This document shows, in pieces, positions 1 to 8,963 of a stretch of 64,000 nucleotides of DNA. Positions within the stretch are counted from its first letter, which is position 1. The number at the start of each line of letters is the position of its first letter. The position numbers and the translations under genes were made by a program. The stretch covers positions 108,957 to 172,956 of the forward strand of contig JACPEP010000008.1 of assembly GCA_016183425.1 (NCBI GenBank), given 5' to 3'. The stretch comes from Chloroflexota bacterium. Its GTDB lineage: Bacteria; Chloroflexota; Dehalococcoidia; JACPEP01. The notes below the pieces were generated by a model that made no database searches, was not told the DNA's origin, and worked only from the letters and a program-made list of their open reading frames with translations.

Positions 1-2
1 AT

Positions 3-1394
3 TCCGGCATCACCGGCGTTGGGGTGCACATAGCCCTCTACGATGGCCTTACTGACCGGGACCGGGAGCTGAAGCTGGTGGCGAAACTGGCAGAAAGCTG
101 GAAGGCGGCGGGCGAACAGGTGTGGGAGTTTAAGCTCAGAAAAGGAGTCAAGTTCACCAACGGCGAGCCCTTCAACGCCGACGTGGTGAAATTTAATATA
201 GAGCGGCAGCAGGACGTGGAGTTCAAACCCCGCTACATCAGCGACTTTAAGGACATCAAGGTGGAGATTGTGGATCCGTACACGGTGCGCATGAATACGC
301 CGGCGGCGGATGCCATTCTTCCCGCCAAGTTTGCCCAAGCACTGACGGTGCCCATGGACTATGTCAAAAAGAATGGCAACGCCATCCTGGGCAAATCTCC
401 CGTGGGCTCCGGCCCCTTCAAGTTTGTGGAGTGGGCAAAGGACGAGAAGCTGGTTTTAGAGGCCAATCCTGACTACTGGGGCGGGGCCCCGGCCATAAAG
501 AAGGTGACCTGGAAGCCCATCCCTCTGGCAGAGGCCCGAGTGGGTGCCCTGAAAACGGGGGGCGTGGACTGGATCTATCAGGTGCCTGAGGACCGTGTTA
601 AGGAGCTGGAAGCCGATCGTAGTCTAGGGGTCAAATGGGTAGGCAGCGCCGGTACCGGCGAGCTAGTAGTGGGTTATGACTACGACACACCCCTCAAAGA
701 CAAGCGGGTGCGCCAGGCACTGCGTTATGCCATAGACGGTCAGAGCATCGTAAAGAATATACTGGGGGGCGTGGGCACCGTGGTGGCCACGGTGCTAGCA
801 CCCTCCTACTTCGGCTACGATGAGACCCTAAAGCCCTACCCCTATGACCCAAAGAAGGCCAAGGAGCTTTTGGCCGCCGCCGGCTACGCCAGTGGCCTGG
901 ACATCGCCCTGGACCAGCCCTGGGTGATGTACCCCAAGGACAACGAGATCATCGATGCCATCGTGGGCTTCCTCCGGGAGGTGGGGGTGAGAGTGAAACT
1001 GACGAGGACAGCTAACAAGAGCACGGCTCTCATCAGGGATGACTATAAGTCCAAAGCAGGCAAGGGCTACCCCGGCCTTTTCTACGGCGCTCGGGGCCAC
1101 GCCTCTCTGGACGCCGATGCCATCATGTATCAGAGCCTCCACACCAAGGGCACTATCAACTACGGCAACTATAGCAACCCCGATCTGGATAAGCTTCTGG
1201 ACAAAGCCAGGGCCACCGTGGATCCGGAAAGTCGCAAAAAGATTTACAAAGATGCCCAGAAGCTCGTTTACGATGACCTGCCCTGGATATTTACTATCGA
1301 TTTCGCCGCTATTCACGCCTTCAACAAAAAGAAGCTGAGCGGCATCCATCCCCGCATGTGGCTGCCCTATGTACACGACGTCGAGCCTGCTTAA
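3..1394 (+). CDS. ABC transporter solute-binding protein, family 5 (5' end outside window)
   Basis: This is an extracytoplasmic binding protein of the oligopeptide/nickel type (SBP_bac_5). The open frame runs in from the left edge, so the signal peptide and about 70 residues are missing; the GTG the ORF track uses is internal. The family core is visible: YDGL, LAESWK, WEFKLRKGVKF and FNADVVKFN near the start, then DKRVRQALRYAIDG and the PYDPKKAKELLAAAGY segment. It is closely related to the proteins encoded at 4831 and 8964. It is followed 41 bp later by a GME-fold gene, the pairing repeated along this region. The solute is unknown, and no permease or ATPase gene is visible beside it. Confidence 0.9.
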   Translation, partial: SGITGVGVHIALYDGLTDRDRELKLVAKLAESWKAAGEQVWEFKLRKGVKFTNGEPFNADVVKFNIERQQDVEFKPRYISDFKDIKVEIVDPYTVRMNTPAADAILPAKFAQALTVPMDYVKKNGNAILGKSPVGSGPFKFVEWAKDEKLVLEANPDYWGGAPAIKKVTWKPIPLAEARVGALKTGGVDWIYQVPEDRVKELEADRSLGVKWVGSAGTGELVVGYDYDTPLKDKRVRQALRYAIDGQSIVKNILGGVGTVVATVLAPSYFGYDETLKPYPYDPKKAKELLAAAGYASGLDIALDQPWVMYPKDNEIIDAIVGFLREVGVRVKLTRTANKSTALIRDDYKSKAGKGYPGLFYGARGHASLDADAIMYQSLHTKGTINYGNYSNPDLDKLLDKARATVDPESRKKIYKDAQKLVYDDLPWIFTIDFAAIHAFNKKKLSGIHPRMWLPYVHDVEPA

Positions 1395-1435
1395 GTAGTC
1401 ATGTGAGTTAAGTCTGGGAATAAAGGAGGGGGAAA

Positions 1436-2509
1436 ATGGTTGACGTACGAAAGCCAGAGACTGATGTAGCGGATAGATTGAAAAAAATACCGGGCTATCA
1501 GCCAGGCATGCCGGCCCATCGCATGGACGAAGTGACCTTCATGGACGAGTTAGAGCTGATGTGGGGACGGAAGTGGGGAGCCCAATCCAGCATCGGCGAG
1601 TTGAGAACCGTCCTGGTTCACCGTCCCCGGCAGGAGGGCCTCAGGGATGAAGACCTGGCCGACCCCAACTTCTTTGTCAATTTCGGACGGCCGGGAGACA
1701 TCCCCAAGTGGGACAAACGTCTAAAGCAGCACGACGATATGGTGGCGGCCCTAAGAAGTGAAGGGGTCGAGGTCATTCATACCGACTATACCCCCGAAAA
1801 AAGGAAGGGCATCTACGCCTCAGAGGCGGGGGGGCTGGGTCTGGAGCCCATAATTATCCGGGGAGGCGCTATCATCCATCGGGCTGCCATCGCCAGCAAG
1901 CGAGGGGCAGAGCGGTGGATAACGGAGTTCCTGGCCAAACTGGGCTGCCCCATCCTCTTCACTGTCCACGGCAAGGCCATCCACGAGGTGCGGGGCAATA
2001 TCCTCTTTCTCGACCCCGAGCACTGCATCCAGGCCACCAGCGTCCGCAGTAACATGGAGGGGGTACGCCAGGTGGAGCCGGTGCTCAGGGAGGCGGGGGT
2101 TAAAGAGATACATGTGGCTCACTCGCCCAGCTACCTGAACTCTATGCACCGCTTCGGGGCCGCCATGGGCTTCCACATCGTGAACGTATTGAACATGGTG
2201 GACGAAAAGTTGGCCGTATGTTATCCCGGGGCATTGCCCTACGATACCCTGGCCTACCTGAGAAGACTGGGCCTCCGCCTCATTGAGATACCGGAAGAGG
2301 AGGCGGTAAATCAGGCGGGCAACACCTTCTGCATCCGACCGGGAGTTACGCTCATGGCGGCGGGCAATCCCGTCACCACGGCAGCCCTACGTCGGGAGGG
2401 AGTGCGGGTGATCGAGATCGACCTGAGCGAGTCGGCACCCTTTGGCAGCGGCCCCTTATGTCAGATCGGGCCTTTGGTTCGGGACGACGGCCCCTATCTG
2501 AACAGTTAG
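1436..2509 (+). CDS. Arginine deiminase/amidinotransferase-fold protein, paralog 1
   Basis: This 357-residue protein looks like the guanidino-group-modifying (GME) superfamily, which includes arginine deiminase, dimethylargininase and amidinotransferases. The visible signatures are an SNMEGVRQVEP strand like the RTN-EGIRQ element, GFHIVNVLNM at the position of the catalytic His motif FHLD, and a C-terminal GPLCQIGPLVR resembling the nucleophile motif RCMT-PL-R, with the Cys at about residue 342. The canonical EGGD and FTRD carboxylate motifs are not recognisable (EVRGN occupies the first). The start follows a strong AAAGGAGGGGG site. It is closest to paralog 4 (6481). The fold is fairly sure; the reaction is not known. 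Confidence 0.75.
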   Translation: MVDVRKPETDVADRLKKIPGYQPGMPAHRMDEVTFMDELELMWGRKWGAQSSIGELRTVLVHRPRQEGLRDEDLADPNFFVNFGRPGDIPKWDKRLKQHDDMVAALRSEGVEVIHTDYTPEKRKGIYASEAGGLGLEPIIIRGGAIIHRAAIASKRGAERWITEFLAKLGCPILFTVHGKAIHEVRGNILFLDPEHCIQATSVRSNMEGVRQVEPVLREAGVKEIHVAHSPSYLNSMHRFGAAMGFHIVNVLNMVDEKLAVCYPGALPYDTLAYLRRLGLRLIEIPEEEAVNQAGNTFCIRPGVTLMAAGNPVTTAALRREGVRVIEIDLSESAPFGSGPLCQIGPLVRDDGPYLNS

Positions 2510-2522
2510 GCATCACGATGAA

Positions 2523-2565
2523 CTTGTGCCGAGGAAGGCTATGTGAGCATCTTCCTCGGCACAAG
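2523..2565 (+). other. Strong hairpin between GME paralogs 1 and 2
   Basis: A perfect 15-bp inverted repeat (CTTGTGCCGAGGAAG and its complement) is separated by a 13-base loop. It lies 13 bp after the stop of paralog 1 and ends 44 bp before the start of paralog 2. There is no T-run after it, so it is more likely an mRNA stability or processing element, or an inefficient terminator, than a classical terminator. Confidence 0.6.
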
Positions 2566-2609
2566 CATTGGTAAGAGGCTATAGGGTTGTCCATCAAGGG
2601 GGAGGTATC

Positions 2610-3668
2610 GTGGCAGAGAATATACAAGCTCGTTTAAAGGCGACTATACCTGGCTATCAACCGGGTATGCCCGCCCATCGCATGGACGAAGTGACCTTCA
2701 TGGACGAGTTGGAGCTGATGTGGGGACGGAAGTGGGGAGCCCAATCGGACATGGGCGAATTGAAGCTGGCCATCGTCCATGGGCCGGGACCCGAGTCCGT
2801 GGACGACGAAGTCCTCGCTGACCCGGTTCCCTTTTTCGCCTTCGGTGAAGTGGGAGAGTCTTACGACCTGGAAAGGCATCAACAGCAGCATGATGAACTG
2901 GTAGCCGCCCTGCGAAGCGAGGGGGTGGAAGTCATCTACGCTAACTTCCCTTCGGACATCCACGGTGTATACACCAAGTCCTTAAGGGGAATAATGGCCC
3001 TGGAGGCCTCGGTCATCAACGGGGGTGCGGTCATCCCCCGCTGCGGTGTCCCGTGGAAGAAGGGCTGCGAGAAGGCGTGGACACAGAAGCTGGCAGAGTT
3101 GGGCTGCCCTATCCTGTTCACCGTCCATGGCCGAGGCATCCATGATGTGCGGGCCAACACGGTATGGTTGGACCCAGAGCACTGCGTCGTGGGATGCTCC
3201 CTCCGCACCAATCTGGAAGGAATCCGCCAGGTGGAGCCGATTTTCCGGTACGCCGGAGTTAAGGATTTGCATATTGCCTACCTCCCGGGCCCCCTTTACA
3301 CCCGCAAGCGAGCCGGCTTCTGCGCCGCCTACCATCTGGATATGGTTTTCGGCATGGTGGCGGAAAGGTTGGCCATTATCTATCCCGGTGGCATCGACTA
3401 CGACACCATCGCCTATCTGCGCCACAAGGGGATAAAGTTAATTGAGGTGCCCGAGGAAGAGGCAGTAAACGCGGCGGCCAACGCCTTAGCGGTGCGGCCG
3501 GGAGTGGTCATTATACCGGCGGGGAACCCGGTCACGATCGCCGCTCTACGTCGAGAAGGGTGTCGCGTTGTTGAGGTTGACCTCAGCGAGTTCTCAACAC
3601 GAGGCATCGGGCCGGTGTGCTTAACTGGCCCCCTCATTCGGAAGCCGGGCCCCTACCTGGGTGCCTGA
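2610..3668 (+). CDS. Arginine deiminase/amidinotransferase-fold protein, paralog 2
   Basis: This is a 352-residue GME-fold paralog. The GTG at 2610 is preferred over the ORF-track start because GGGGGAGG lies just upstream and the protein then begins like its siblings (IPGYQPGMPAHRMDEVTF). It keeps the putative catalytic His in AAYHLDMVFGM and the Cys in GPVCLTGPLIR, and has HDVRANTVWLDPEH where the family usually carries a guanidinium-binding carboxylate motif. By these motifs it groups with paralogs 3 and 5 (IIPR, VRANTVWLD, RSNLEGIRQ types). It was probably produced by tandem duplication and is probably co-transcribed with paralogs 1 and 3. The substrate is unknown. Confidence 0.75.
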   Translation: MAENIQARLKATIPGYQPGMPAHRMDEVTFMDELELMWGRKWGAQSDMGELKLAIVHGPGPESVDDEVLADPVPFFAFGEVGESYDLERHQQQHDELVAALRSEGVEVIYANFPSDIHGVYTKSLRGIMALEASVINGGAVIPRCGVPWKKGCEKAWTQKLAELGCPILFTVHGRGIHDVRANTVWLDPEHCVVGCSLRTNLEGIRQVEPIFRYAGVKDLHIAYLPGPLYTRKRAGFCAAYHLDMVFGMVAERLAIIYPGGIDYDTIAYLRHKGIKLIEVPEEEAVNAAANALAVRPGVVIIPAGNPVTIAALRREGCRVVEVDLSEFSTRGIGPVCLTGPLIRKPGPYLGA

Positions 3669-3744
3669 AAACAATAGGAAGTCCCAACAAGGCTTATGAT
3701 TTTGGAGAGCTCGAACCACAAGCTATTAGAGCGAAGGAGTAAGG

Positions 3745-4794
3745 ATGGCTGATGTAGCGCAAAGATTGAAGCAGATTCCCGGCTACCAACCGGGTATGCC
3801 CGCCCATCGCATGGATGAAGTGACCTTCATGGACGAGCTAGAGCTCATGTGGGGGCGCAAGTGGGGAGCCCAGTCGGATTTGGGGGAGTTGAAGCTGGCC
3901 ATTGTCCATCGGCCAGGGGAGGAGGAGTTGGCGGAGGATATCCTGGCGGAGCCCTCCTTGTTCTTCCCCTTTGGAACCGAAGTGGCACCATTGGATTTAC
4001 CCAAAAAGCAGAGACAGCACGACGAGTTTGTGGCCGCCTTGCGCAGCGAAGGGGTGGAGGTCACCTATGCTAACTTTTCCCCCACCTCCCGGGGCATCTA
4101 TACTGGCATTCGGGCCCTTTTTGCCCCCGAGCCTCAGGTCATCAACGGAGGTGCCATCATTCCCCGCCACGGTGTAGCGGTAAAGAAGGGTATGGAGCGA
4201 ATATGGACGGAGAAGCTGGTGGAAGTGGGCTGTCCTATCCTTTACACTATCCATGGCAGCGGCATCCACGATGTGCGAGCCAACACTGTTTGGCTGGATT
4301 CCAAGACCTGTGTCGTCGCCTGTAGCCCACGCTCCAACCTGGAAGGGATAAGACAGGTAGAGCCCATCTACCGCAACGCGGGGGTGAAGGAGATCCACAT
4401 CGCCTACCTGGTGGGCTACCTCTACACCCGCAAGCGAAGCGGAGCCTACTGCGGCTACCACCTGGATATGTCCTTGAGCATGGTAGCGGAAAGGCTGGCG
4501 GTAGTTTATCCAGGTGTCTTAGACTACGATACCATCGCCTACCTCCGAAGCAAGAAGATAAAGCTCATCGAGGTGCCGGAGGAGGAAGTTCTCAATGCCG
4601 CTGGCAACTGTCTTGCCGTTAGACCAGGCGTAATAGTTATGGCCGCCGGCAATCCCGTGACCACCGCCGCCCTGCGGCGGGAAGGGGTGAGAGTCATCGA
4701 GCTGAACCTGAGCGAGATGGCTCCCAAGGGTGCGGGACCGGTTTGTATCACGGGACCACTGATACGTGATCCCGGGCCCGACCTAGATGATTGA
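3745..4794 (+). CDS. Arginine deiminase/amidinotransferase-fold protein, paralog 3
   Basis: This 349-residue GME-fold paralog has a GAAGGAG ribosome-binding site nine bases before its ATG. The N-terminal block IPGYQPGMPAHRMDEVTF is essentially identical to that of the other four copies and acts as a signature of this subfamily. The putative catalytic His (GYHLDMSLSM) and Cys (GPVCITGPLIR) are present. It is the third of three consecutive copies, and a binding-protein gene begins 36 bp downstream. No signal peptide is evident, so it should act in the cytoplasm, presumably on something imported by the neighbouring binding proteins (inference). Confidence 0.75.
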   Translation: MADVAQRLKQIPGYQPGMPAHRMDEVTFMDELELMWGRKWGAQSDLGELKLAIVHRPGEEELAEDILAEPSLFFPFGTEVAPLDLPKKQRQHDEFVAALRSEGVEVTYANFSPTSRGIYTGIRALFAPEPQVINGGAIIPRHGVAVKKGMERIWTEKLVEVGCPILYTIHGSGIHDVRANTVWLDSKTCVVACSPRSNLEGIRQVEPIYRNAGVKEIHIAYLVGYLYTRKRSGAYCGYHLDMSLSMVAERLAVVYPGVLDYDTIAYLRSKKIKLIEVPEEEVLNAAGNCLAVRPGVIVMAAGNPVTTAALRREGVRVIELNLSEMAPKGAGPVCITGPLIRDPGPDLDD

Positions 4795-4830
4795 GCCTTA
4801 ATTGGAGGATTGCCTTAGAAAGGAGCGCGA

Positions 4831-6435
4831 ATGAACCGAGAAGTTAGTTACTGGCAAGACATTCTTGGGAAACGGCTGACGAGGCGACGGGCGCTGGGTA
4901 CGGCAGCCAGGATGGGAATCGGCCTGGCTGGGGCCTCTTTGCTCGCCTGTGCACCAGCGGCCAAAAAGGTTGAACTGGAGAGCATTACCTACGGCTATAT
5001 CAAGGAAGGGGTCACCCTTGATGGCCACATCGACTTCCAGATTGGCAGTATGTCCATGGGTGAGGCTATTTACGATGGTCTCACCTACCTTAACACGAAG
5101 AAGGAGCTGGAGCCGGCCCTGGCAGAGAGCTGGAAGACCATCGATGACAAGACCTGGGAGTTCAAGCTCCGCAAGGGGGTAAAGTTCCATAACGGCGAGC
5201 CTTTCAATGCCCAGGCGGTCAAGTGGAATGTGACACGCATCCAAAACCCCAAGCACACCGGCCGGCTGCGAGCGGTGCTGGACACTATTCAAGGGGTGGA
5301 GGCGGTGGACGAGGCTACTGTTCGCATCACCACCAAGCAGCCCGATCCCCTCATTCCGGTGAAGTTCTTCCAGACCAAGATGGTGCCCCCCAAATACCTC
5401 CAGGACAAGGGAGACGAAATCTTAGCCTCTCAGCCCATAGGCACCGGACCCTATAAGTTCGTGGAGTGGCCTAAGGATGTCCATATTCTCATGCAGCGGA
5501 ACGATGAATACTGGGGCCCCAAGCCAGCGGCAAAAAAGATATATCTTAAGGCCATACCCACCCAGTCGGCCCGGGTGGCGGCCCTAAAGACAGGTGCCGT
5601 CGATATTGCCTATTCCATGACCAAAGAAGACATTGATGAACTGACCAAAGACAAAAACCTGGATCTTTACAAAGCCGGGGCACCCAGCTCCACTACCATG
5701 CGTATGAGCTTTGGCTCGGCAACGGCCAAGCCCCTCCTGGACAAACGGGTGAGGCAGGCTATTCTTTACGCTGTAGACTGGGATGCCATTGCCAAAAACA
5801 TCTACGGTGGCCTGGCGACGCGCACCGCCAGCTTGCCCCCCTTCGGCTACCTTGGCTACGACTCTTCTCTCAAGCCCTACCCCTACGATCCCAAAAAAGC
5901 TAAGGAGTTGCTGGCTGCCGCTGGATTAAGCAACGGATTCGAGGTTGCGGTGGATGACTATCAGCCGGGTACCCTGGCGAGGCAGGGAGACATGGTGCAG
6001 GCCATTGTCAACTATCTCTCGGCGGTGGGTATCAAGCCCAAATTCAAAATGTGGGAGTACAGCGCCTGGCGCACCCATCGTTCCAAGGCCTTGGCGGATA
6101 AAACGGGGTTTGAGGGCATATTCTACACCAGTTGGGCCGATGAGACTTTCGACGGCGACGGCTACGTATACAATCTGTACCATACCAAGGGCACTTTCAA
6201 CTTTGCCGTTCACTCCAACCCCAAAGTAGACGAGCTTCTGGACAAGGGCCGCACCACCATCAGCCCAGAGGGGCGGAAGAAGGTCTACGCTGACCTGAGC
6301 AAACTCCTTTACGACGAGGCGGTAGAGTTGATGGGCCTCATGGTGGAAGATACATATGCCTACAACAAAACCAAGATTCGGAAGATGGCCGCCTCCGGCT
6401 GGATGACAAAGATTCGAGAGATGGCTTTCGTCTAA
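4831..6435 (+). CDS. ABC transporter solute-binding lipoprotein, family 5
   Basis: This 534-residue protein has an N-terminus combining a twin-arginine-like motif (KRLTRRRALG) with a hydrophobic stretch and a lipobox (SLLACAP). That predicts export, possibly by Tat, and lipid anchoring. The mature part has the family-5 core (AIYDGLTYL, LAESWK, WEFKLRKGVKFHNGEPFNA, DKRVRQAILYAVDW). A GAAAGGAG site precedes the ATG. It sits between GME paralogs 3 and 4. Its last 120 bp are duplicated nearly perfectly at 10671, upstream of paralog 5. The ligand is not deducible; family members bind peptides, metals, opines and sugars. Confidence 0.9.
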   Translation: MNREVSYWQDILGKRLTRRRALGTAARMGIGLAGASLLACAPAAKKVELESITYGYIKEGVTLDGHIDFQIGSMSMGEAIYDGLTYLNTKKELEPALAESWKTIDDKTWEFKLRKGVKFHNGEPFNAQAVKWNVTRIQNPKHTGRLRAVLDTIQGVEAVDEATVRITTKQPDPLIPVKFFQTKMVPPKYLQDKGDEILASQPIGTGPYKFVEWPKDVHILMQRNDEYWGPKPAAKKIYLKAIPTQSARVAALKTGAVDIAYSMTKEDIDELTKDKNLDLYKAGAPSSTTMRMSFGSATAKPLLDKRVRQAILYAVDWDAIAKNIYGGLATRTASLPPFGYLGYDSSLKPYPYDPKKAKELLAAAGLSNGFEVAVDDYQPGTLARQGDMVQAIVNYLSAVGIKPKFKMWEYSAWRTHRSKALADKTGFEGIFYTSWADETFDGDGYVYNLYHTKGTFNFAVHSNPKVDELLDKGRTTISPEGRKKVYADLSKLLYDEAVELMGLMVEDTYAYNKTKIRKMAASGWMTKIREMAFV

Positions 6436-6480
6436 AGAGCGGTAACTGGCCTTAGGGAGCAAGAGAAGAGAGGAGATAAA

Positions 6481-7548
6481 GTGGCTGGGGTAATGGATAG
6501 ATTAAAGAAGATACCTGGTTATCAGCCAGGTATGCCCGCCCACCGCATGGACGACGTGACATTCATGGACGAGTTGGAGCTCATGTGGGGGCGGCAGTGG
6601 GGAGCCCAATCCAGCATTGGGGAGTTGAGGCTGGTATTGCTCCATCGTCCTCAGCCGGGGACCGTCCCCGTGGAGGCCCTGACCGACGCCTACTCTTTCG
6701 TTAGTTTAGGCGAGCGAGAACTTAACGTCGACTGGGACAAGAGAATGAAGCAGCACGATGATCTGGCGGCCGCTCTGAGGAGTGAGGGGGTGGAGGCTAT
6801 CTACACCGACTATCCCCCAGAAAAGAGGAGGGGCATCTATGTCTCAGAGGCAGCAGGGCTGGGCCTGGAACCGATAATTATCAACGGCGGGGCTATCATC
6901 CACCGCGCCGCCATCCCACGTAAGAAAGGGGCGGAGCGGTGGATATCGGAGTTTCTGGCCAAGTTGGGGTGCCCCATCCTCTTCACCGTCCATGGGAGCG
7001 CCATCCACGAGGTGCGGGGGAATATCGCCTTCTTGGACCCCAAGACCGCCATTCAGGCCACTAGTGTCAGGAGCAACATGGAGGGGGTTCGTCAGGTGGA
7101 GCCTATCTTGAGAATAGCCGGAGTGGAGGAGCAACACGTAGCTCATTCTACTAGTTACCTGTACTCTCCCCGCCGCTGCGGCGCCGCCGCGGGCTTCCAC
7201 CTGGTGAACGTCTTGAATATGGTGGCGGAAAGATTGGCTGTGTGCTACCCCGGCGCCATAGACTACGATACCATAGCCTACCTCCGGAGCAAAAGGATAA
7301 AGCTTATCGAGGTTACAGAGGAGGAAGTGATCAAGGCTGCTGGCAACTGCCTAGCTATCCGACCCGGGGTGGTGGTTATGGCCGCGGGCAACCCAGAGAC
7401 CTCTTCTGCCCTACGCCGGGAGGGAGTGCGGATCATTGAGGTGGATCTAAGCGCCCTATCCTCTGGCGGAGGCGTAGGCGGCATGGCGGGGCCGGTATGC
7501 CTCGTCGGGCCATTGATTCGGGATCCGGGGCCCTATCTCACGGACTGA
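6481..7548 (+). CDS. Arginine deiminase/amidinotransferase-fold protein, paralog 4
   Basis: This 355-residue GME-fold protein starts at GTG after a GAGAGGAG site. It is most similar to paralog 1: both have IIHRAAI, AIHEVRGNI, SVRSNMEGVRQVEP and GFHLVNVLNMV, whereas paralogs 2, 3 and 5 have HLD at the catalytic-His motif. The C-terminal Cys is kept (GPVCLVGPLIR) after a short extra glycine-rich loop. It ends 12 bp before the M20-like gene, so the two are surely co-transcribed. The presence of both subtypes in one cluster suggests two distinct substrates or a heteromeric enzyme (inference). Confidence 0.75.
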   Translation: MAGVMDRLKKIPGYQPGMPAHRMDDVTFMDELELMWGRQWGAQSSIGELRLVLLHRPQPGTVPVEALTDAYSFVSLGERELNVDWDKRMKQHDDLAAALRSEGVEAIYTDYPPEKRRGIYVSEAAGLGLEPIIINGGAIIHRAAIPRKKGAERWISEFLAKLGCPILFTVHGSAIHEVRGNIAFLDPKTAIQATSVRSNMEGVRQVEPILRIAGVEEQHVAHSTSYLYSPRRCGAAAGFHLVNVLNMVAERLAVCYPGAIDYDTIAYLRSKRIKLIEVTEEEVIKAAGNCLAIRPGVVVMAAGNPETSSALRREGVRIIEVDLSALSSGGGVGGMAGPVCLVGPLIRDPGPYLTD

Positions 7549-7560
7549 AGGAGGCCAAGA

Positions 7561-8880
7561 ATGTCCAATAAAGAGGATTTAGAAAAGAAAGTTCTGGACA
7601 AGATCGACCAACTAGAGCCAGAGATGGTCAAGGTCGCCTTGGACCTGGCGGATACGGACAGCTTCCAGCCGAACGAAAAAGTAGCCGGTGACTACCTTTA
7701 TGCTTGGTGCCAGGAGAACGGCTTTGGGCCCCAAAAGATAGGGGCTCCCCACCGGTTTAACGTCCTCGCCAAATACAAGGGAACTGGTAAGGGGCACAGC
7801 CTTCTCTTTTGTAGCCATCTCGACGGTCCCGACGGCGGGACGGGGCCCGGGAGAGAGCTAGCCAAATGGAGATATAGATACCCCGATGCACCCTTTAGAA
7901 CCCATGCCTGGAGAGAGGGGGATGCCATCATCGGTGGGTCGATAAACAACTGTAAAGGTCCCATGGCCTGCTGGCTCATCGCCACTAAAGCCATCAATGA
8001 CCTAGGGATCAAGTTGCTGGGGGACATCGTCCTTACGGCCGTCGTCGGCGAAACGGGTGGGGCGCCGGTGGATGAGTTCGAAGCCCCAGAATGGGACTCC
8101 CACGAAGTGGGGGCAAGATATATCGCTTCCCACGGCGGCATCGCCGACTTTGCCCTGGTCGCCGAGTGGACCGACTTCACCCTAGTCCCCATGGAGAACG
8201 GTTTTGCCTATTTCAAGATCACCACATACGCCGGACCCGCCACCTATACCCCATCCCTCTCCCGCCCCGAGCCGTCCCGGGAAAAGAGTGTAAACGCCAT
8301 CGTCCGTATGGCCAAATTCATAGAGAGATTCGAACAGTATGCTGATGAATATACCAAAGAAAATACCTACTCCTTCGACGGCAGCACGGTGGTTCCCAAC
8401 GCCAGCATTGGAGCGATAAGGGGCGGGATACCCCCCAATCCCATCCACTCCCCGGAGGTGTGTAGTATTTACTGCGACTTCCGGATCCCACCCGGGAAAA
8501 ATCCCCTGGATATCCAGCGCCACCTTAAGGGGATTCTGGAGGAGATGGAGATGGATAGCCAGGTGGAGATGTATAAGTACCTACCGGGATACCAGGCGTG
8601 GCACAACAATGGTTTCGATGTCCTCAAAAATGCCGTGGTCGAAGCGCACACCAGGCTTTTCAACAAGCCTCCCCAAGTTGCGTCTCGAACTTTGGTTAGC
8701 ATGTGGCGGGACGTTAACGCCTTCAATGAGCTTGGAGTACCGGCCATTTCTTACGGTTTCATAAGAGGGCGTACCCCCGAGGGTGCTGGATACATCAAAA
8801 TCGCCGATATGATAACGGCGGCTAAGGTTTATGCCTTGACAGCTCTGGACATTTGCAATCGGCCATACAATGGTAGCTGA
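7561..8880 (+). CDS. M20-family peptidase-like protein, possibly without normal metal centre
   Basis: This 439-residue protein has the M20 (ArgE/DapE/carboxypeptidase G2) layout with a catalytic domain split by a lid domain (about residues 205-330). Residues H86 and D88 (SHLDGP) match the first metal motif. The bridging Asp of DMKG is Asn130 (NNCKGP). The general-base/metal EE pair is GE (VVGETGG), and the lid-domain His of the aHSS motif is absent (GPATYTPS). No C-terminal metal-binding His can be recognised before GYIKIADMI. It may therefore be a pseudoenzyme or an unusual hydrolase. It follows GME paralog 4 by 12 bp. M20 enzymes typically cleave amide or N-acyl amino acid bonds, which would fit a guanidino/amide catabolic theme. 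Confidence 0.75.
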   Translation: MSNKEDLEKKVLDKIDQLEPEMVKVALDLADTDSFQPNEKVAGDYLYAWCQENGFGPQKIGAPHRFNVLAKYKGTGKGHSLLFCSHLDGPDGGTGPGRELAKWRYRYPDAPFRTHAWREGDAIIGGSINNCKGPMACWLIATKAINDLGIKLLGDIVLTAVVGETGGAPVDEFEAPEWDSHEVGARYIASHGGIADFALVAEWTDFTLVPMENGFAYFKITTYAGPATYTPSLSRPEPSREKSVNAIVRMAKFIERFEQYADEYTKENTYSFDGSTVVPNASIGAIRGGIPPNPIHSPEVCSIYCDFRIPPGKNPLDIQRHLKGILEEMEMDSQVEMYKYLPGYQAWHNNGFDVLKNAVVEAHTRLFNKPPQVASRTLVSMWRDVNAFNELGVPAISYGFIRGRTPEGAGYIKIADMITAAKVYALTALDICNRPYNGS

Positions 8881-8963
8881 AAATAAGTGGGAGTGATGCC
8901 CAAAGGAAATCCCAGTGTGGTTAAGAGTGGCTTAATGCCACAGACTCAGAAAGGAAGTTTGTC

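Noticed and set aside
828-1376. Minus-strand 182-aa ORF opposite the first binding protein
   Set aside because: It is the antisense shadow of a clear family-5 binding-protein gene; similar shadow ORFs recur opposite the paralogs because the sequences are duplicated.
3997-4461. Minus-strand ORFs opposite the GME paralogs (also 3 others)
   Set aside because: They resemble each other only because the sense genes are paralogs; no ribosome-binding sites or family motifs.
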